A stretch of DNA of 64,000 nucleotides from DATARH01 sp036268425 (GTDB taxonomy: Bacteria > Pseudomonadota > Alphaproteobacteria > ATCC43930 > CGMCC-115725): contig DATAUE010000036.1 of the NCBI GenBank assembly GCA_036268425.1, positions 1 through 64,000 of the forward strand. The letters run 5' to 3'. A program made the translations under genes and the position numbers. A model generated the notes under the pieces. That model was given only the letters and a program-made list of their open reading frames with translations. It searched no databases and had not been told where the DNA came from. Below are positions 49,627-58,411 of this stretch, piece by piece. The number at the start of each line of letters is the position of its first letter. Positions within the stretch are counted from its first letter, which is position 1.

Positions 49627-50388
49627 ATGGCGGAAGCACAGGCGCTGGCGGGCAAGGTCGCGATCGTCACCGGGGCCGGCAAGAATATCGGCAAGGCGAT
49701 TGCGCAGGCGCTGGCGCTGGCCGGCGCTGCGGTTGTCGTCAATGGCCGCGGCGACCGTCCGATCATCGAAGCGAGCGCCAAGGAAATCCGCGATGCCGGC
49801 GGCCGCGCCATGCCGTACCTCGCCGATGTGTCGAAGCCGGACGCGGTGGCGGCGATGGTCGAGGCCGCGGTCAAGGAGTTCGGCGGGGTCGATATCGCCG
49901 TCGGCAATGCCGGGCTGCGACGCCAAACGCCGTTTCTGCAGATGAACGTGGAGGAGTGGCACGAAATCCTCGGCGTCGCGCTCGACGGTGCGTTCATCCT
50001 GGCGAAGGCGGCGGTGCCCGAGATGATCAAGCGCGGCGGCGGCACACTGATCGGGTTGTCGGGCGCATCGCACCATGCCGGCTCGGTCGGCCGGGTGCAT
50101 GTCAATGCCTCTAAGGCTGGTCTCGAAGGCTTGATGCGCGGTCTCGCGATGGAGCTGGCGCCGCACAACATCACCGCGAACTGCGTCGCGCCGGGTTCGA
50201 TCGACACGGTGCGCGGTCCGTCCGCCGGCGGTCCCAGCGGCCGCGGCCTCAGCCATGCCATCCCGGCCGGACGCCAGGGCCGTCCCGAGGAAATCGCCGC
50301 GATGGTGCGCTTTCTGGTCGGGCCGGAGGGTCGCTACATCACCGGCCAGACGATCCACGTCAACGGCGGCATCTTTTTCGGTAAATAG
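49627..50388 (+). CDS. Short-chain dehydrogenase/reductase family protein lacking the catalytic tyrosine
   Basis: The 253-residue protein has the SDR fold. The cofactor loop is VTGAGKNIGKAIA (14-26), the NAG motif is AVGNAGL (91-97) and the C-terminal segment is TGQTIHVNGG. Lys163 is in place (VNASKAG), but the residue four positions before it, normally tyrosine, is Val159, with His158 just before. A serine is nearby in GLSGASHH. If real, catalysis must differ or the protein may be non-enzymatic. The gene is divergent from the PAS kinase and tail-to-tail with the ketopantoate-reductase-like gene 18 bp away. The substrate is unknown. Confidence 0.85.
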   Translation: MAEAQALAGKVAIVTGAGKNIGKAIAQALALAGAAVVVNGRGDRPIIEASAKEIRDAGGRAMPYLADVSKPDAVAAMVEAAVKEFGGVDIAVGNAGLRRQTPFLQMNVEEWHEILGVALDGAFILAKAAVPEMIKRGGGTLIGLSGASHHAGSVGRVHVNASKAGLEGLMRGLAMELAPHNITANCVAPGSIDTVRGPSAGGPSGRGLSHAIPAGRQGRPEEIAAMVRFLVGPEGRYITGQTIHVNGGIFFGK

Positions 50389-50406
50389 ACGCCGCTATTG
50401 CCGATC

Positions 50407-51468
50407 TCAGTTCAGCCGCAATTCGGTCAGGTTCCGCGGGTCCTGCTGGAGTTCGCCGCGCTCGACCTTTTTGACGATCTCGACGAGGCGTTCGTTGGCG
50501 CGCGCCTGTATTCCGACCTTTTCGCCTTCACGGACGATAAAGCCGTTGAGGAACTCGATTTCGGTGCGCCGACCCTTCGCCATGTCCTGGCCCATTGAGG
50601 GACGCTGGTTCGCCGAGCCCCGGCGCTGCGTCGCGAGACGTTCCTCATAGCGGGCGAGCGCCGTGGGCTCCCCCTCGCCGGCCCCGGCGATAACCTCCGG
50701 GGGCAGATGGTTAATTTCCTCAAGCCGGTAACCAAGCGCCTGACCGATGCGCACCGCCTCGCTGCCGAGCCGCACCTGAAAACGGCGGATCGTCTCGTTC
50801 TGTGCCATCTGGGTGCCGGACAGCCCGGTGCAGGCCGAAGCGCCGTTGGCCATCGCGTTGGTCGACAGCTTCGCCCAGCGCTCGCCCCACAGATTGTCGG
50901 TTGCCTTGGCGCTGTCGGCATGGCCGACGAGGCCGCGTATTTCGTTGGCGCGCTCGGTGATCTTTCCGTGCACTTCACCGGTACGATAGACCGTGTGGGC
51001 CGTGCCGCCCTTGAGGCCGCCGCGATGGACATGCCCCGGCTCGCTGAGGATCACGCTAATATTGCTGGCGATGCAGCCCAGCACCTTCCCCCAGCCGACC
51101 ACCTCGGCGATCGTCGCCTCGTTCATGCAGTTCTGCAACGACACCATGTAGCCACCCGGCGCCAGATACTGCCGGATCATCATCGCGGCCCAGGCCGTGT
51201 CGTATGATTTGGTACAGATAAAGGCGATATCGACCGGCGCTTCCTTGGAGAGGTGCTGCGCCTCTGTCAGGTGCAGGGCTTTCGGCCGCGCGGTGAACGA
51301 CCCCTCGCTTTCCTGATGATGCGTGATGCGCAGCCCGTTTTTCTTGATCTCCTCGACATGCTCCGGCCAGCCGTCGATAAAGGTCACGTCCTCGCCGGCT
51401 TGCGCCATGTGTGCGCCGGTATAGCCGCCAACCGCGCCGGCACCGACGATGACGATTCGCTTGCCCAT
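50407..51468 (-). CDS. Ketopantoate reductase (PanE/ApbA) family protein
   Basis: This 353-residue protein has the family's Rossmann motif GAGAVGGYTGA (9-19) and the catalytic pattern K200-x3-N204-x3-N208 (AKLSTNAMANGA). The family includes the pantothenate enzyme 2-dehydropantoate 2-reductase, but many members act on other 2-keto acids. The length and C-terminal EVIAGAGEGEPTALARYEE stretch differ from E. coli PanE, so panE is not assigned. ATG 51468 follows a strong GGGGAG. Reading upstream from it gives a long Gly/Pro/Arg stretch without similarity, which I reject. Confidence 0.85.
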   Translation of the reverse strand: MGKRIVIVGAGAVGGYTGAHMAQAGEDVTFIDGWPEHVEEIKKNGLRITHHQESEGSFTARPKALHLTEAQHLSKEAPVDIAFICTKSYDTAWAAMMIRQYLAPGGYMVSLQNCMNEATIAEVVGWGKVLGCIASNISVILSEPGHVHRGGLKGGTAHTVYRTGEVHGKITERANEIRGLVGHADSAKATDNLWGERWAKLSTNAMANGASACTGLSGTQMAQNETIRRFQVRLGSEAVRIGQALGYRLEEINHLPPEVIAGAGEGEPTALARYEERLATQRRGSANQRPSMGQDMAKGRRTEIEFLNGFIVREGEKVGIQARANERLVEIVKKVERGELQQDPRNLTELRLN

Positions 51469-51563
51469 CGCGCTTCTCCCCTGGAGTTGTCGAACTGGAG
51501 TTGTCGCAGGCGATCGTAGCGCCGGCGATTGGCGCGGGGCAATCGACGTGACGGCGACCCGGC

Positions 51564-52049
51564 CTAGCGCCCGGCGCGCAGCGAGCGGCAGATGAGGACG
51601 GCGCTTCCGGCCGCATCGGGTTCGCTCCACATGCTGAACGACCCCGCAGGACATGGCGGCGGGGATTGCGGCGCCGCGACGGCCGCCTGAGCCGGCGGCT
51701 CGGACAGGGCGGGCGGAGCGGGAGCAGCAGGCATTGGAGCAGACTCGATAGTCGTCGGGGCCATGCTCGCGGGGGCCATGCTCGCGGGGGCCAGACTCAC
51801 GGGGGCCAGACTCGTCGGGGCCATACTGGGGGCGAGGACCACGGGTGCTGGCACGGCTTCGGCGACCGGTGCTGGGGTATCGGGCGCATCGGCCTCGGGA
51901 GCGGCGGCCGGCGGCATGCAGGCAAGCAGCCACAGCGGCAGGGCGACAACGACAAGGACGCCGCGCCAGTTTGCCGGTTTACGTTTTTCACCTCGCCCGG
52001 TATGCCGGCTCACCCGACAGTCGATGGGCCGACGATCGATGGTAGGCAT
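51564..52049 (-). CDS. Repeat-rich lipoprotein of unknown function
   Basis: The 161-residue product has a signal-type helix (GVLVVVALPLWLLACMPP) ending in a lipobox-like LLAC, after a basic N-terminus. The mature part is Ala/Pro-rich with five-residue units (SMAPT, SLAPV, SLAPA, SMAPA, SMAPT) encoded by a 15-bp tandem DNA repeat. It ends in a compact Cys-containing segment (PPCPAGSFSMWSEPDAAGSAVLICRSLR) with two cysteines that could form a disulfide. GGGGGA sits six bases before the ATG. I do not recognise a family. The design suggests a tethered, extended periplasmic or surface protein with a small C-terminal head. Confidence 0.65.
   Translation of the reverse strand: MPTIDRRPIDCRVSRHTGRGEKRKPANWRGVLVVVALPLWLLACMPPAAAPEADAPDTPAPVAEAVPAPVVLAPSMAPTSLAPVSLAPASMAPASMAPTTIESAPMPAAPAPPALSEPPAQAAVAAPQSPPPCPAGSFSMWSEPDAAGSAVLICRSLRAGR
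51757..51831. repeat. Five 15-bp tandem repeats
   Basis: Five adjacent units of GGGGCCATGCTCGCG and close variants (positions 51757, 51772, 51787, 51802, 51817) keep the reading frame of the lipoprotein gene. The 15-bp period encodes one pentapeptide per unit, so unit number could vary between strains without a frameshift. Confidence 0.8.
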
Positions 52050-52149
52050 TGGCGGTCCCCCGGTGTATTCCGCGCGCAGATTATCGCGCGCTCGTCCGGC
52101 AGGGAACATGTGGCGAGCACGCCATGTCCGCTGATCGCAGGAGTTGATG

Positions 52150-52920
52150 ATGCACGCCTGGGACGCCAGCCAATATCTTCGCTTCGCCAACGAGCGCACG
52201 CAATCGGCGCTCGATCTGGTGGCGCGGCTGCCCCTCGAAAAACCGCGGCAGATCATCGATCTCGGCTGCGGCCCCGGCAACAGCACCGTGTTGCTGCGCC
52301 AGCGCTGGCCCGATGCCGACGTCGCCGGGCTCGACACTTCGTTCGACATGATCGAAACCGCACGGCGCGACCATCCCGGCATTGCGTTCGTCCAGGGCGA
52401 CCTTACTTCCTGGGCGCCGGCCGAGCCGTTCGATCTGGTGTTTTCCAACGCAGCGCTGCAATGGGTCGGCGACCATCGGACCCTCGTGCCGCGTCTCGTT
52501 GACGCGGTCGCGCCGGGCGGCGCGCTGGCGGTACAGATGCCGCGCAACCACGATTTCGCGACGCACGCGCTGATGCGGCAGGTTGCCGCGGACGGGCCGT
52601 GGCGCGACCGCATGGTCGGCGCGCGCGACCCCTCACCGGTCGAAGCGCCGGAATTTTATTACGATTGCCTGAGCGCCAAAGGGTGTCGGGTGACCCTGTG
52701 GGAGACCAATTACATCCAGGTGATGGATGATGTGCAGGCGATCATCACCTGGCTGCGCGGCACCGGATTGCGGCCGTTTCTGGCCCGGCTCGCCGCCGGC
52801 GAAGAACCGGTTTTTCTCGAACGCTATGCCGCGCTTCTGGCCGAGGCGTTTCCGGCGCGGGCCGACGGCAAGGTGCTGCTGCCCTATCCGCGCCTGTTCT
52901 TTATCGCCTCACCGGGATGA
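52150..52920 (+). CDS. tam: Trans-aconitate 2-methyltransferase
   Basis: Tam methylates trans-aconitate, a toxic isomer of the TCA-cycle intermediate, using SAM. The 256-residue protein matches E. coli Tam in order: the N-terminal W-x-x-x-x-Y-L-x-F (WDASQYLRF), the SAM motif IIDLGCGPGNST (35-46), FSNAALQWVGDH and LAVQMPRN, then YYDCLSAKGCRVTLWETNYIQVM with TGLRPFLARL. Three start codons are close together; ATG 52150 has CAGGAG at the best distance, whereas ATG 52147 sits closer. The gene is divergent from the lipoprotein gene. Confidence 0.93.
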   Translation: MHAWDASQYLRFANERTQSALDLVARLPLEKPRQIIDLGCGPGNSTVLLRQRWPDADVAGLDTSFDMIETARRDHPGIAFVQGDLTSWAPAEPFDLVFSNAALQWVGDHRTLVPRLVDAVAPGGALAVQMPRNHDFATHALMRQVAADGPWRDRMVGARDPSPVEAPEFYYDCLSAKGCRVTLWETNYIQVMDDVQAIITWLRGTGLRPFLARLAAGEEPVFLERYAALLAEAFPARADGKVLLPYPRLFFIASPG

Positions 52921-53029
52921 TGGGGCCGGGATGATAGGGCCGGGATGACGCCGCTGGGGTGATGGTGCGCCCCCCGGCGATGGCGCTAAATTCAGCAAAC
53001 GCGTGCCCGTGATGCAACGGAGAATGACG

Positions 53030-54226
53030 ATGTTAAAGATGGCCGGCCGCATGGAGATGCTCGGCACCGAAACCGCTTTCGAGGTGCTGGCGCGAGCCAA
53101 TGCGCTGGCGGCGCAAGGCCGATCGATCATCAATCTGGGCATTGGCCAGCCCGATTTCCCGACCCCCGAGCACATCGTCGAAGCCGGCCGCAAGGCACTC
53201 GCCGACGGGCATCACGGCTACACTCCGGCCAACGGCATCCCGGCCTTGCGCGCGGCCGTCGCCGCCGATCTGTACCGCCGCCATCAGGTCGAGGTATCGC
53301 CCGACGACGTGCTCGTCGTTCCCGGCGGCAAGGTCACGATGTTTTTCGCAATTATGATGTTCGGCGAACCGGGCGCCGAGATCATGTATCCGAACCCCGG
53401 CTTCCCGATCTACGAGAGCGTCATCCGCTTTTCCGGGGCGACCCCGGTGGCAATGCCGCTTTACGAAAGCGCCGGGTTTTCGTTCAGCGCCGCCGAGGTG
53501 CTCGACAAGATCACGCCGCGCACCCGTCTGCTGATCATCAACAGCCCGGCCAACCCGACCGGCGGTGCGGTGCCGCGCGCCGAACTCGACCGCCTCGTCG
53601 CCGGGCTGGAGCGGCACCCGCAGGTCGCGGTGATGAGCGACGAGATTTACGGCGAGATCGTCTATGACGGCGCCGAACATTTCAGCCTGCTGCGCTACCC
53701 GCAACTGCGCGACCGGCTGATCCTGCTCGACGGCTGGAGCAAGACCTACGCGATGACCGGCTGGCGCATGGGCTACGGCGTCTGGCCGAAAGCGCTGTTC
53801 GCAGCAGCCGAGCGGCTGGCGATCAATTGCCACTCCTGTGTCAACGCGTCGGCGCAATATGCCGGGATCGCGGCGCTGGAAGGGCCGCGCGAACCGATCG
53901 ACCGCATGGTGCGGGCCTTTGCCGAGCGGCGCACCGCGATCGTCGACATGCTTAACGGCTTGCCCGGCGTGCGCTGCGCCAATCCCGGCGGGGCGTTTTA
54001 TACGTTTCCGAATATCGCCGGCACCGGCTACGACGCGCGCGCCTTTCAGAGCCAGGTGTTGGAGCAGGCCGGGGTCGCGACGATCGCCGGCACCAGTTTT
54101 GGCAGCTACGGCGAGGACTATATCCGGTTCTCCTATGCCAACAGCCTTGACGCGATTACCGAAGCGGTCGACCGCATCCGCCGCTTTCTCGGCAATGCAC
54201 CGCAGCAGGGCACCGCCAAAGGCTAG
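53030..54226 (+). CDS. Class I/II pyridoxal-phosphate aminotransferase
   Basis: A 398-residue fold-type I aminotransferase. The PLP lysine is Lys238 in GWSKTYAMTGWRMGYG. SPANPTGG (172-179), DEIYGEI (204-210) and NLGIGQPDFPTP (35-46) are the other cofactor and substrate landmarks. It resembles the aspartate/alanine-type group, and the substrate is not certain. ATG 53030 is chosen because CGGAG lies seven bases upstream. It differs clearly from the aminotransferase at 4198 in length of the N-terminal region. tam lies 109 bp upstream on the same strand; the nitrogen cluster follows. Confidence 0.88.
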   Translation: MLKMAGRMEMLGTETAFEVLARANALAAQGRSIINLGIGQPDFPTPEHIVEAGRKALADGHHGYTPANGIPALRAAVAADLYRRHQVEVSPDDVLVVPGGKVTMFFAIMMFGEPGAEIMYPNPGFPIYESVIRFSGATPVAMPLYESAGFSFSAAEVLDKITPRTRLLIINSPANPTGGAVPRAELDRLVAGLERHPQVAVMSDEIYGEIVYDGAEHFSLLRYPQLRDRLILLDGWSKTYAMTGWRMGYGVWPKALFAAAERLAINCHSCVNASAQYAGIAALEGPREPIDRMVRAFAERRTAIVDMLNGLPGVRCANPGGAFYTFPNIAGTGYDARAFQSQVLEQAGVATIAGTSFGSYGEDYIRFSYANSLDAITEAVDRIRRFLGNAPQQGTAKG

Positions 54227-54308
54227 ATATTAGGCAAATCGCCGCAAAATTGCCTCGTAGAAGGGCAATCCTCGGCCGTTTTCGGTGTTCTGCATCGCTG
54301 CGCCGCCC

Positions 54309-54324
54309 TGGCATGGGTTATGCT
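54309..54324 (+). promoter_or_regulatory. Candidate sigma-54 promoter of glnB
   Basis: TGGCATGGGTTATGCT fits the -24/-12 form TGGCACG-N4-TTGCW, with the GG and GC dinucleotides at the required spacing and two mismatches. It lies about 47 bp before the glnB start, consistent with NtrC control. Confidence 0.55.
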
Positions 54325-54370
54325 GTGATTTGTGCCCGAAGCGGCGCGGCGCGCAGAGAGAGTGGACGTG

Positions 54371-54709
54371 ATGAAGAAAGTTGAGGCGATCATCAAACCC
54401 TTCAAGCTCGACGAGGTGAAGGAGGCCCTTCACGAGGTCGGGATCAAAGGCATCACCGTAACCGAGGCCAAGGGCTTCGGCCGCCAGAAGGGCCATACCG
54501 AGCTGTATCGCGGCGCCGAGTACGTCGTCGATTTTCTGCCGAAGGTGAAAATCGAAGTCGTCATGGAAGATTCGATGGTCGAACGGGCGGTCGAAGCGAT
54601 CCAGCAATCCGCTCATACCGGCCGCATCGGCGACGGCAAAATCTTTGTGTCGACGATCGACGAGGCAATCCGCATCCGCACCGGCGAGCGCGGCCCCGAC
54701 GCGATCTGA
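54371..54709 (+). CDS. glnB: Nitrogen regulatory protein P-II (GlnB)
   Basis: GlnB senses glutamine and 2-oxoglutarate and controls glutamine synthetase adenylylation and NtrBC. It has the standard 112 residues. The T-loop tyrosine is Tyr51 in YRGAEYVVDF, the uridylylation site. KVEAIIKPFKLDEVKEAL and GDGKIFV, with RIRTGERG at the end, are all conserved. The gene lies 201 bp before glnA on the same strand, a common arrangement in alphaproteobacteria. The start is set by the strong family N-terminus (MKKVEAIIKPF). Confidence 0.96.
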   Translation: MKKVEAIIKPFKLDEVKEALHEVGIKGITVTEAKGFGRQKGHTELYRGAEYVVDFLPKVKIEVVMEDSMVERAVEAIQQSAHTGRIGDGKIFVSTIDEAIRIRTGERGPDAI

Positions 54710-54737
54710 CCCGCCGGTCTTTAAGCGGAGCTTACGG

Positions 54738-54776
54738 GGGGCTTGGCATGCGATCCGGGCGTGCCTGGCAAGCCCC
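54738..54776 (+). terminator. Hairpin between glnB and glnA
   Basis: GGGGCTTG and CAAGCCCC are perfect 8-bp arms around a 23-nt loop that contains further partial pairing. No T-run follows. It may attenuate read-through or stabilise the glnB message, which would allow different levels of glnB and glnA. Confidence 0.35.
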
Positions 54777-54910
54777 GACACCTGGTTGCGCGCCCGGTGG
54801 CGACGGCGTCGTGCCACAGCCGGCTCGTTGAGCCGGCCGCGATCGCGCCTTCAATAAGAAAACTCTTTCGATCCAACCCTTAGCTGCAACTCAACCAATG
54901 GAACATTGCG

Positions 54911-56320
<1,410 letters not shown>

Positions 56321-56335
56321 GCATTTCCGAGCACT

Positions 56336-56393
56336 GGCGCGGCGATCGCCGCGCCGCTCTGCGAAACATGGCCGGCCTTTGCGCCGGCCATGT
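56336..56393 (+). terminator. Two consecutive hairpins after glnA
   Basis: GGCGCGGCGATCGCCGCGCC (56336-56355) is a perfect 20-bp palindrome. ACATGGCCGGC and GCCGGCCATGT (56366-56376 and 56383-56393) are perfect 11-bp arms around CTTTGC. No T-run follows the second. They probably end or stabilise the glnA message. Confidence 0.55.
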
Positions 56394-56713
56394 GCGTTTC
56401 AACCCAGCGTTTGAATTTGGCTCGCCTATAAGCGCATCACGCAACGCCTAAAAAATAGGCAAAAAATAAGTAATGCTTAGGGCCGTAAGCTCCAACCCTT
56501 GGCGCAGGCTCTCCTCTCCCTTCCGGTTCAGCAGCAAGTTTTCTGGGCTGCTTCGGAGCTTGCGAGTTTCCGCTCCTTTTGTCGCGGAACGCGACCACGC
56601 CGCAACGGCCCCTTATCAACCCAGAATCGGCGCCGAAATTGCCCGCCGCGAGCCATGCGGCGTGCCGCTTCGGCCGCAATGCCGCAGGCAATGTGATCGG
56701 ATGCTGCGCCTAC

Positions 56714-56730
56714 TTGGCACGATTCTTGGT
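56714..56730 (+). promoter_or_regulatory. Candidate sigma-54 promoter of amtB
   Basis: TTGGCACGATTCTTGGT matches the -24 element (YTGGCACG) exactly and has the right spacing to a TTGG in place of the -12 TTGC. It lies about 77 bp upstream of the amtB start. The mismatch at the otherwise nearly invariant C lowers confidence. Confidence 0.45.
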
Positions 56731-56806
56731 TTCCCTGCCCCCAGGACCCCGACGCGATGTCGCGGGCCGTACCGGACGCCTCGGTCAACGGGAGAGGGTG
56801 AGGAAG

Positions 56807-58168
56807 ATGAGATCCCTGTACAATTATGGGCAGCGCGCATTTTGGGCTGCATCGATCCTGTCCTGTACCGCGCTAGCGGCGGTGGCGCAAACGCCGGCAG
56901 CACCGGACGCCGCTGCGCCGGCGGCTGCCGCTGCTGCTGCAGCCCCCAAGCTGGATAGCGGCGATACGGCCTGGATGCTGACCTCGGTCGCGCTCGTGCT
57001 GTTGATGACGATCCCCGGCCTGGCGCTGTTCTACGGCGGCATGGTGCGCAAGATGAACGTGCTCGCCACGGTCATGCAGAGCTTTGCGGTGACCTGCCTC
57101 GTCACGGTGTTGTGGACCGTGTGCACCTACAGCATGGCGTTTACCACCGGCAGCCCATTCGTCGGCGGGATGAGCCGGTTTCTGCTGATGGGCATGTCGA
57201 TCGACGCGGTCAACGACCTCGCCAAGACGATCCCCGAATCGGTCTACATGTGCTTTCAGATGACCTTTGCGATCATCACCCCGGCGCTGATCTGCGGCGC
57301 GGTGGCCGATCGCATGAAGTTCTCGGCGCTGATGTGGTTCATCGGGCTGTGGGCGATCATTGTCTATGCGCCGGTCGCGCATTGGGTGTGGGGCGCCGAC
57401 GGCTTCCTTGGTAGCGCCGGGGTGCTCGACTACGCCGGTGGCACGGTCGTGCACATCAATTCCGGCGTCGCCGGCCTGATGTGCGCCCTGATGCTCGGCA
57501 AGCGCCGCGGCTATGGTGCCGAGCCGATGGCGCCGCACAATCTGGTGCTGAGCATGATTGGCGCATCGCTGCTGTGGGTCGGGTGGTTCGGCTTCAATGC
57601 CGGATCGGCCGTCACCGCGGGAACCAGTGCCGGCATGGCGATGGCCGTCACCCAGATCGCGACCGCAGCCGCGGCGCTGGCCTGGATGTTCGTCGAATGG
57701 GCGCTCAAGGGGAAGCCCAGCGTTCTCGGCATCTGCTCGGGCGCGGTGGCGGGTCTCGTTGCGATCACCCCGGCATCGGGCTTTGTCGACCCCCGCGGTG
57801 CGCTGATCATCGGGATTGTCGGCGGCGTCGGCTGCTATTGGGGCGCCACCGGCCTCAAGCACGCCTTCGGCTATGACGACAGCCTTGACGCCTTCGGCGT
57901 GCATGGCGTCGGCGGGACGATCGGCGCGATCCTGACAGGCGTGCTGGCGGTCTCCGCGGTCGGTGGCGACGGCAAGAGCGGGCTGATCGACGGCAACCCC
58001 TATCAGGTCGTCATTCAGCTTTATGGCATCGCCTGTGTCGTCGCGTATGACGCAATCGTGTCGCTGGTCCTCTTGAAGGTCATCGACCTCGTGATCGGGC
58101 TGCGAGTCGACGTTGATACCGAACGAGAGGGGTTGGACCTGGGCTTGCACGGCGAAGTTGTTCCGTAA
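56807..58168 (+). CDS. amtB: Ammonium transporter AmtB
   Basis: AmtB takes up ammonium and is blocked by a bound PII protein. The 453-residue protein begins with a signal peptide (residues ~1-27) and an Ala/Pro stretch. The 11-helix core contains WMLTSVALVLLMTIPGLALFYGGMVRKMNVLATVMQSF. The twin pore histidines occur in APVAHWVWG and FGVHGVGG. ATG 56807 follows GTGAGGAAG. A hairpin terminator lies 12 bp after the stop. A PII gene is usually next to amtB; here it is separated by a porin gene. Confidence 0.96.
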   Translation: MRSLYNYGQRAFWAASILSCTALAAVAQTPAAPDAAAPAAAAAAAAPKLDSGDTAWMLTSVALVLLMTIPGLALFYGGMVRKMNVLATVMQSFAVTCLVTVLWTVCTYSMAFTTGSPFVGGMSRFLLMGMSIDAVNDLAKTIPESVYMCFQMTFAIITPALICGAVADRMKFSALMWFIGLWAIIVYAPVAHWVWGADGFLGSAGVLDYAGGTVVHINSGVAGLMCALMLGKRRGYGAEPMAPHNLVLSMIGASLLWVGWFGFNAGSAVTAGTSAGMAMAVTQIATAAAALAWMFVEWALKGKPSVLGICSGAVAGLVAITPASGFVDPRGALIIGIVGGVGCYWGATGLKHAFGYDDSLDAFGVHGVGGTIGAILTGVLAVSAVGGDGKSGLIDGNPYQVVIQLYGIACVVAYDAIVSLVLLKVIDLVIGLRVDVDTEREGLDLGLHGEVVP

Positions 58169-58180
58169 GGGTCGTCTCGA

Positions 58181-58211
58181 ATCGGCCGCCGCAAAAAATG
58201 CGGCGGCCGAT
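58181..58211 (+). terminator. Strong hairpin after amtB
   Basis: ATCGGCCGCCGCA and TGCGGCGGCCGAT are perfect 13-bp arms around AAAAA, starting 12 bp after the amtB stop codon. The T-run is weak, but the stem is the longest perfect one in this cluster. Confidence 0.65.
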
Positions 58212-58411
58212 CTGCTGATCTATTAGGCAATTTGCTGGGTTTGTGTGCGAGTTGTGGCCGTTTTGCAAAGGTCGCCTTTATAAATCTAACAGCGCCTTCA
58301 ATCTGGTTTTTTTATTCAATATCGCCGTAATAAATACTTTCAAGGTAACATTCCGGTGGTTTGCTCGCCGATTGCCGGCGGGACCCGCCACGAGACGAAG
58401 AGAAAGAACCG

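Larger units (their letters stand above)
56321..56806. other. glnA-amtB intergenic region (no gene seen)
   Basis: The 486-bp region holds two hairpins after glnA and a candidate sigma-54 promoter near its right end. Open frames here have no ribosome site or recognisable sequence; I see no gene. A short AT-rich segment (56440-56475) lies in the middle. Confidence 0.6.

Noticed and set aside
51469..51933. A 155-residue N-terminal extension of the ketopantoate reductase-like protein
   Set aside because: It reads through the 15-bp repeat and the end of the neighbouring lipoprotein gene in another frame, and a good ribosome site precedes ATG 51468.
52917..52960. Short GGGCCGGGATGA direct repeats after tam as another REP copy
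   Set aside because: Only a fragment resembles the right arm of the REP family and no inverted partner exists; I treat it as a simple sequence.
56440..56475. Riboswitch or structured leader before amtB
   Set aside because: I saw no recognisable conserved riboswitch core. The region has only hairpins near glnA and the sigma-54-like site.
56873..58150. A 425-codon open frame on the minus strand
   Set aside because: It is antisense to amtB and rich in Asp/His/Arg, the typical mirror of a hydrophobic membrane protein.
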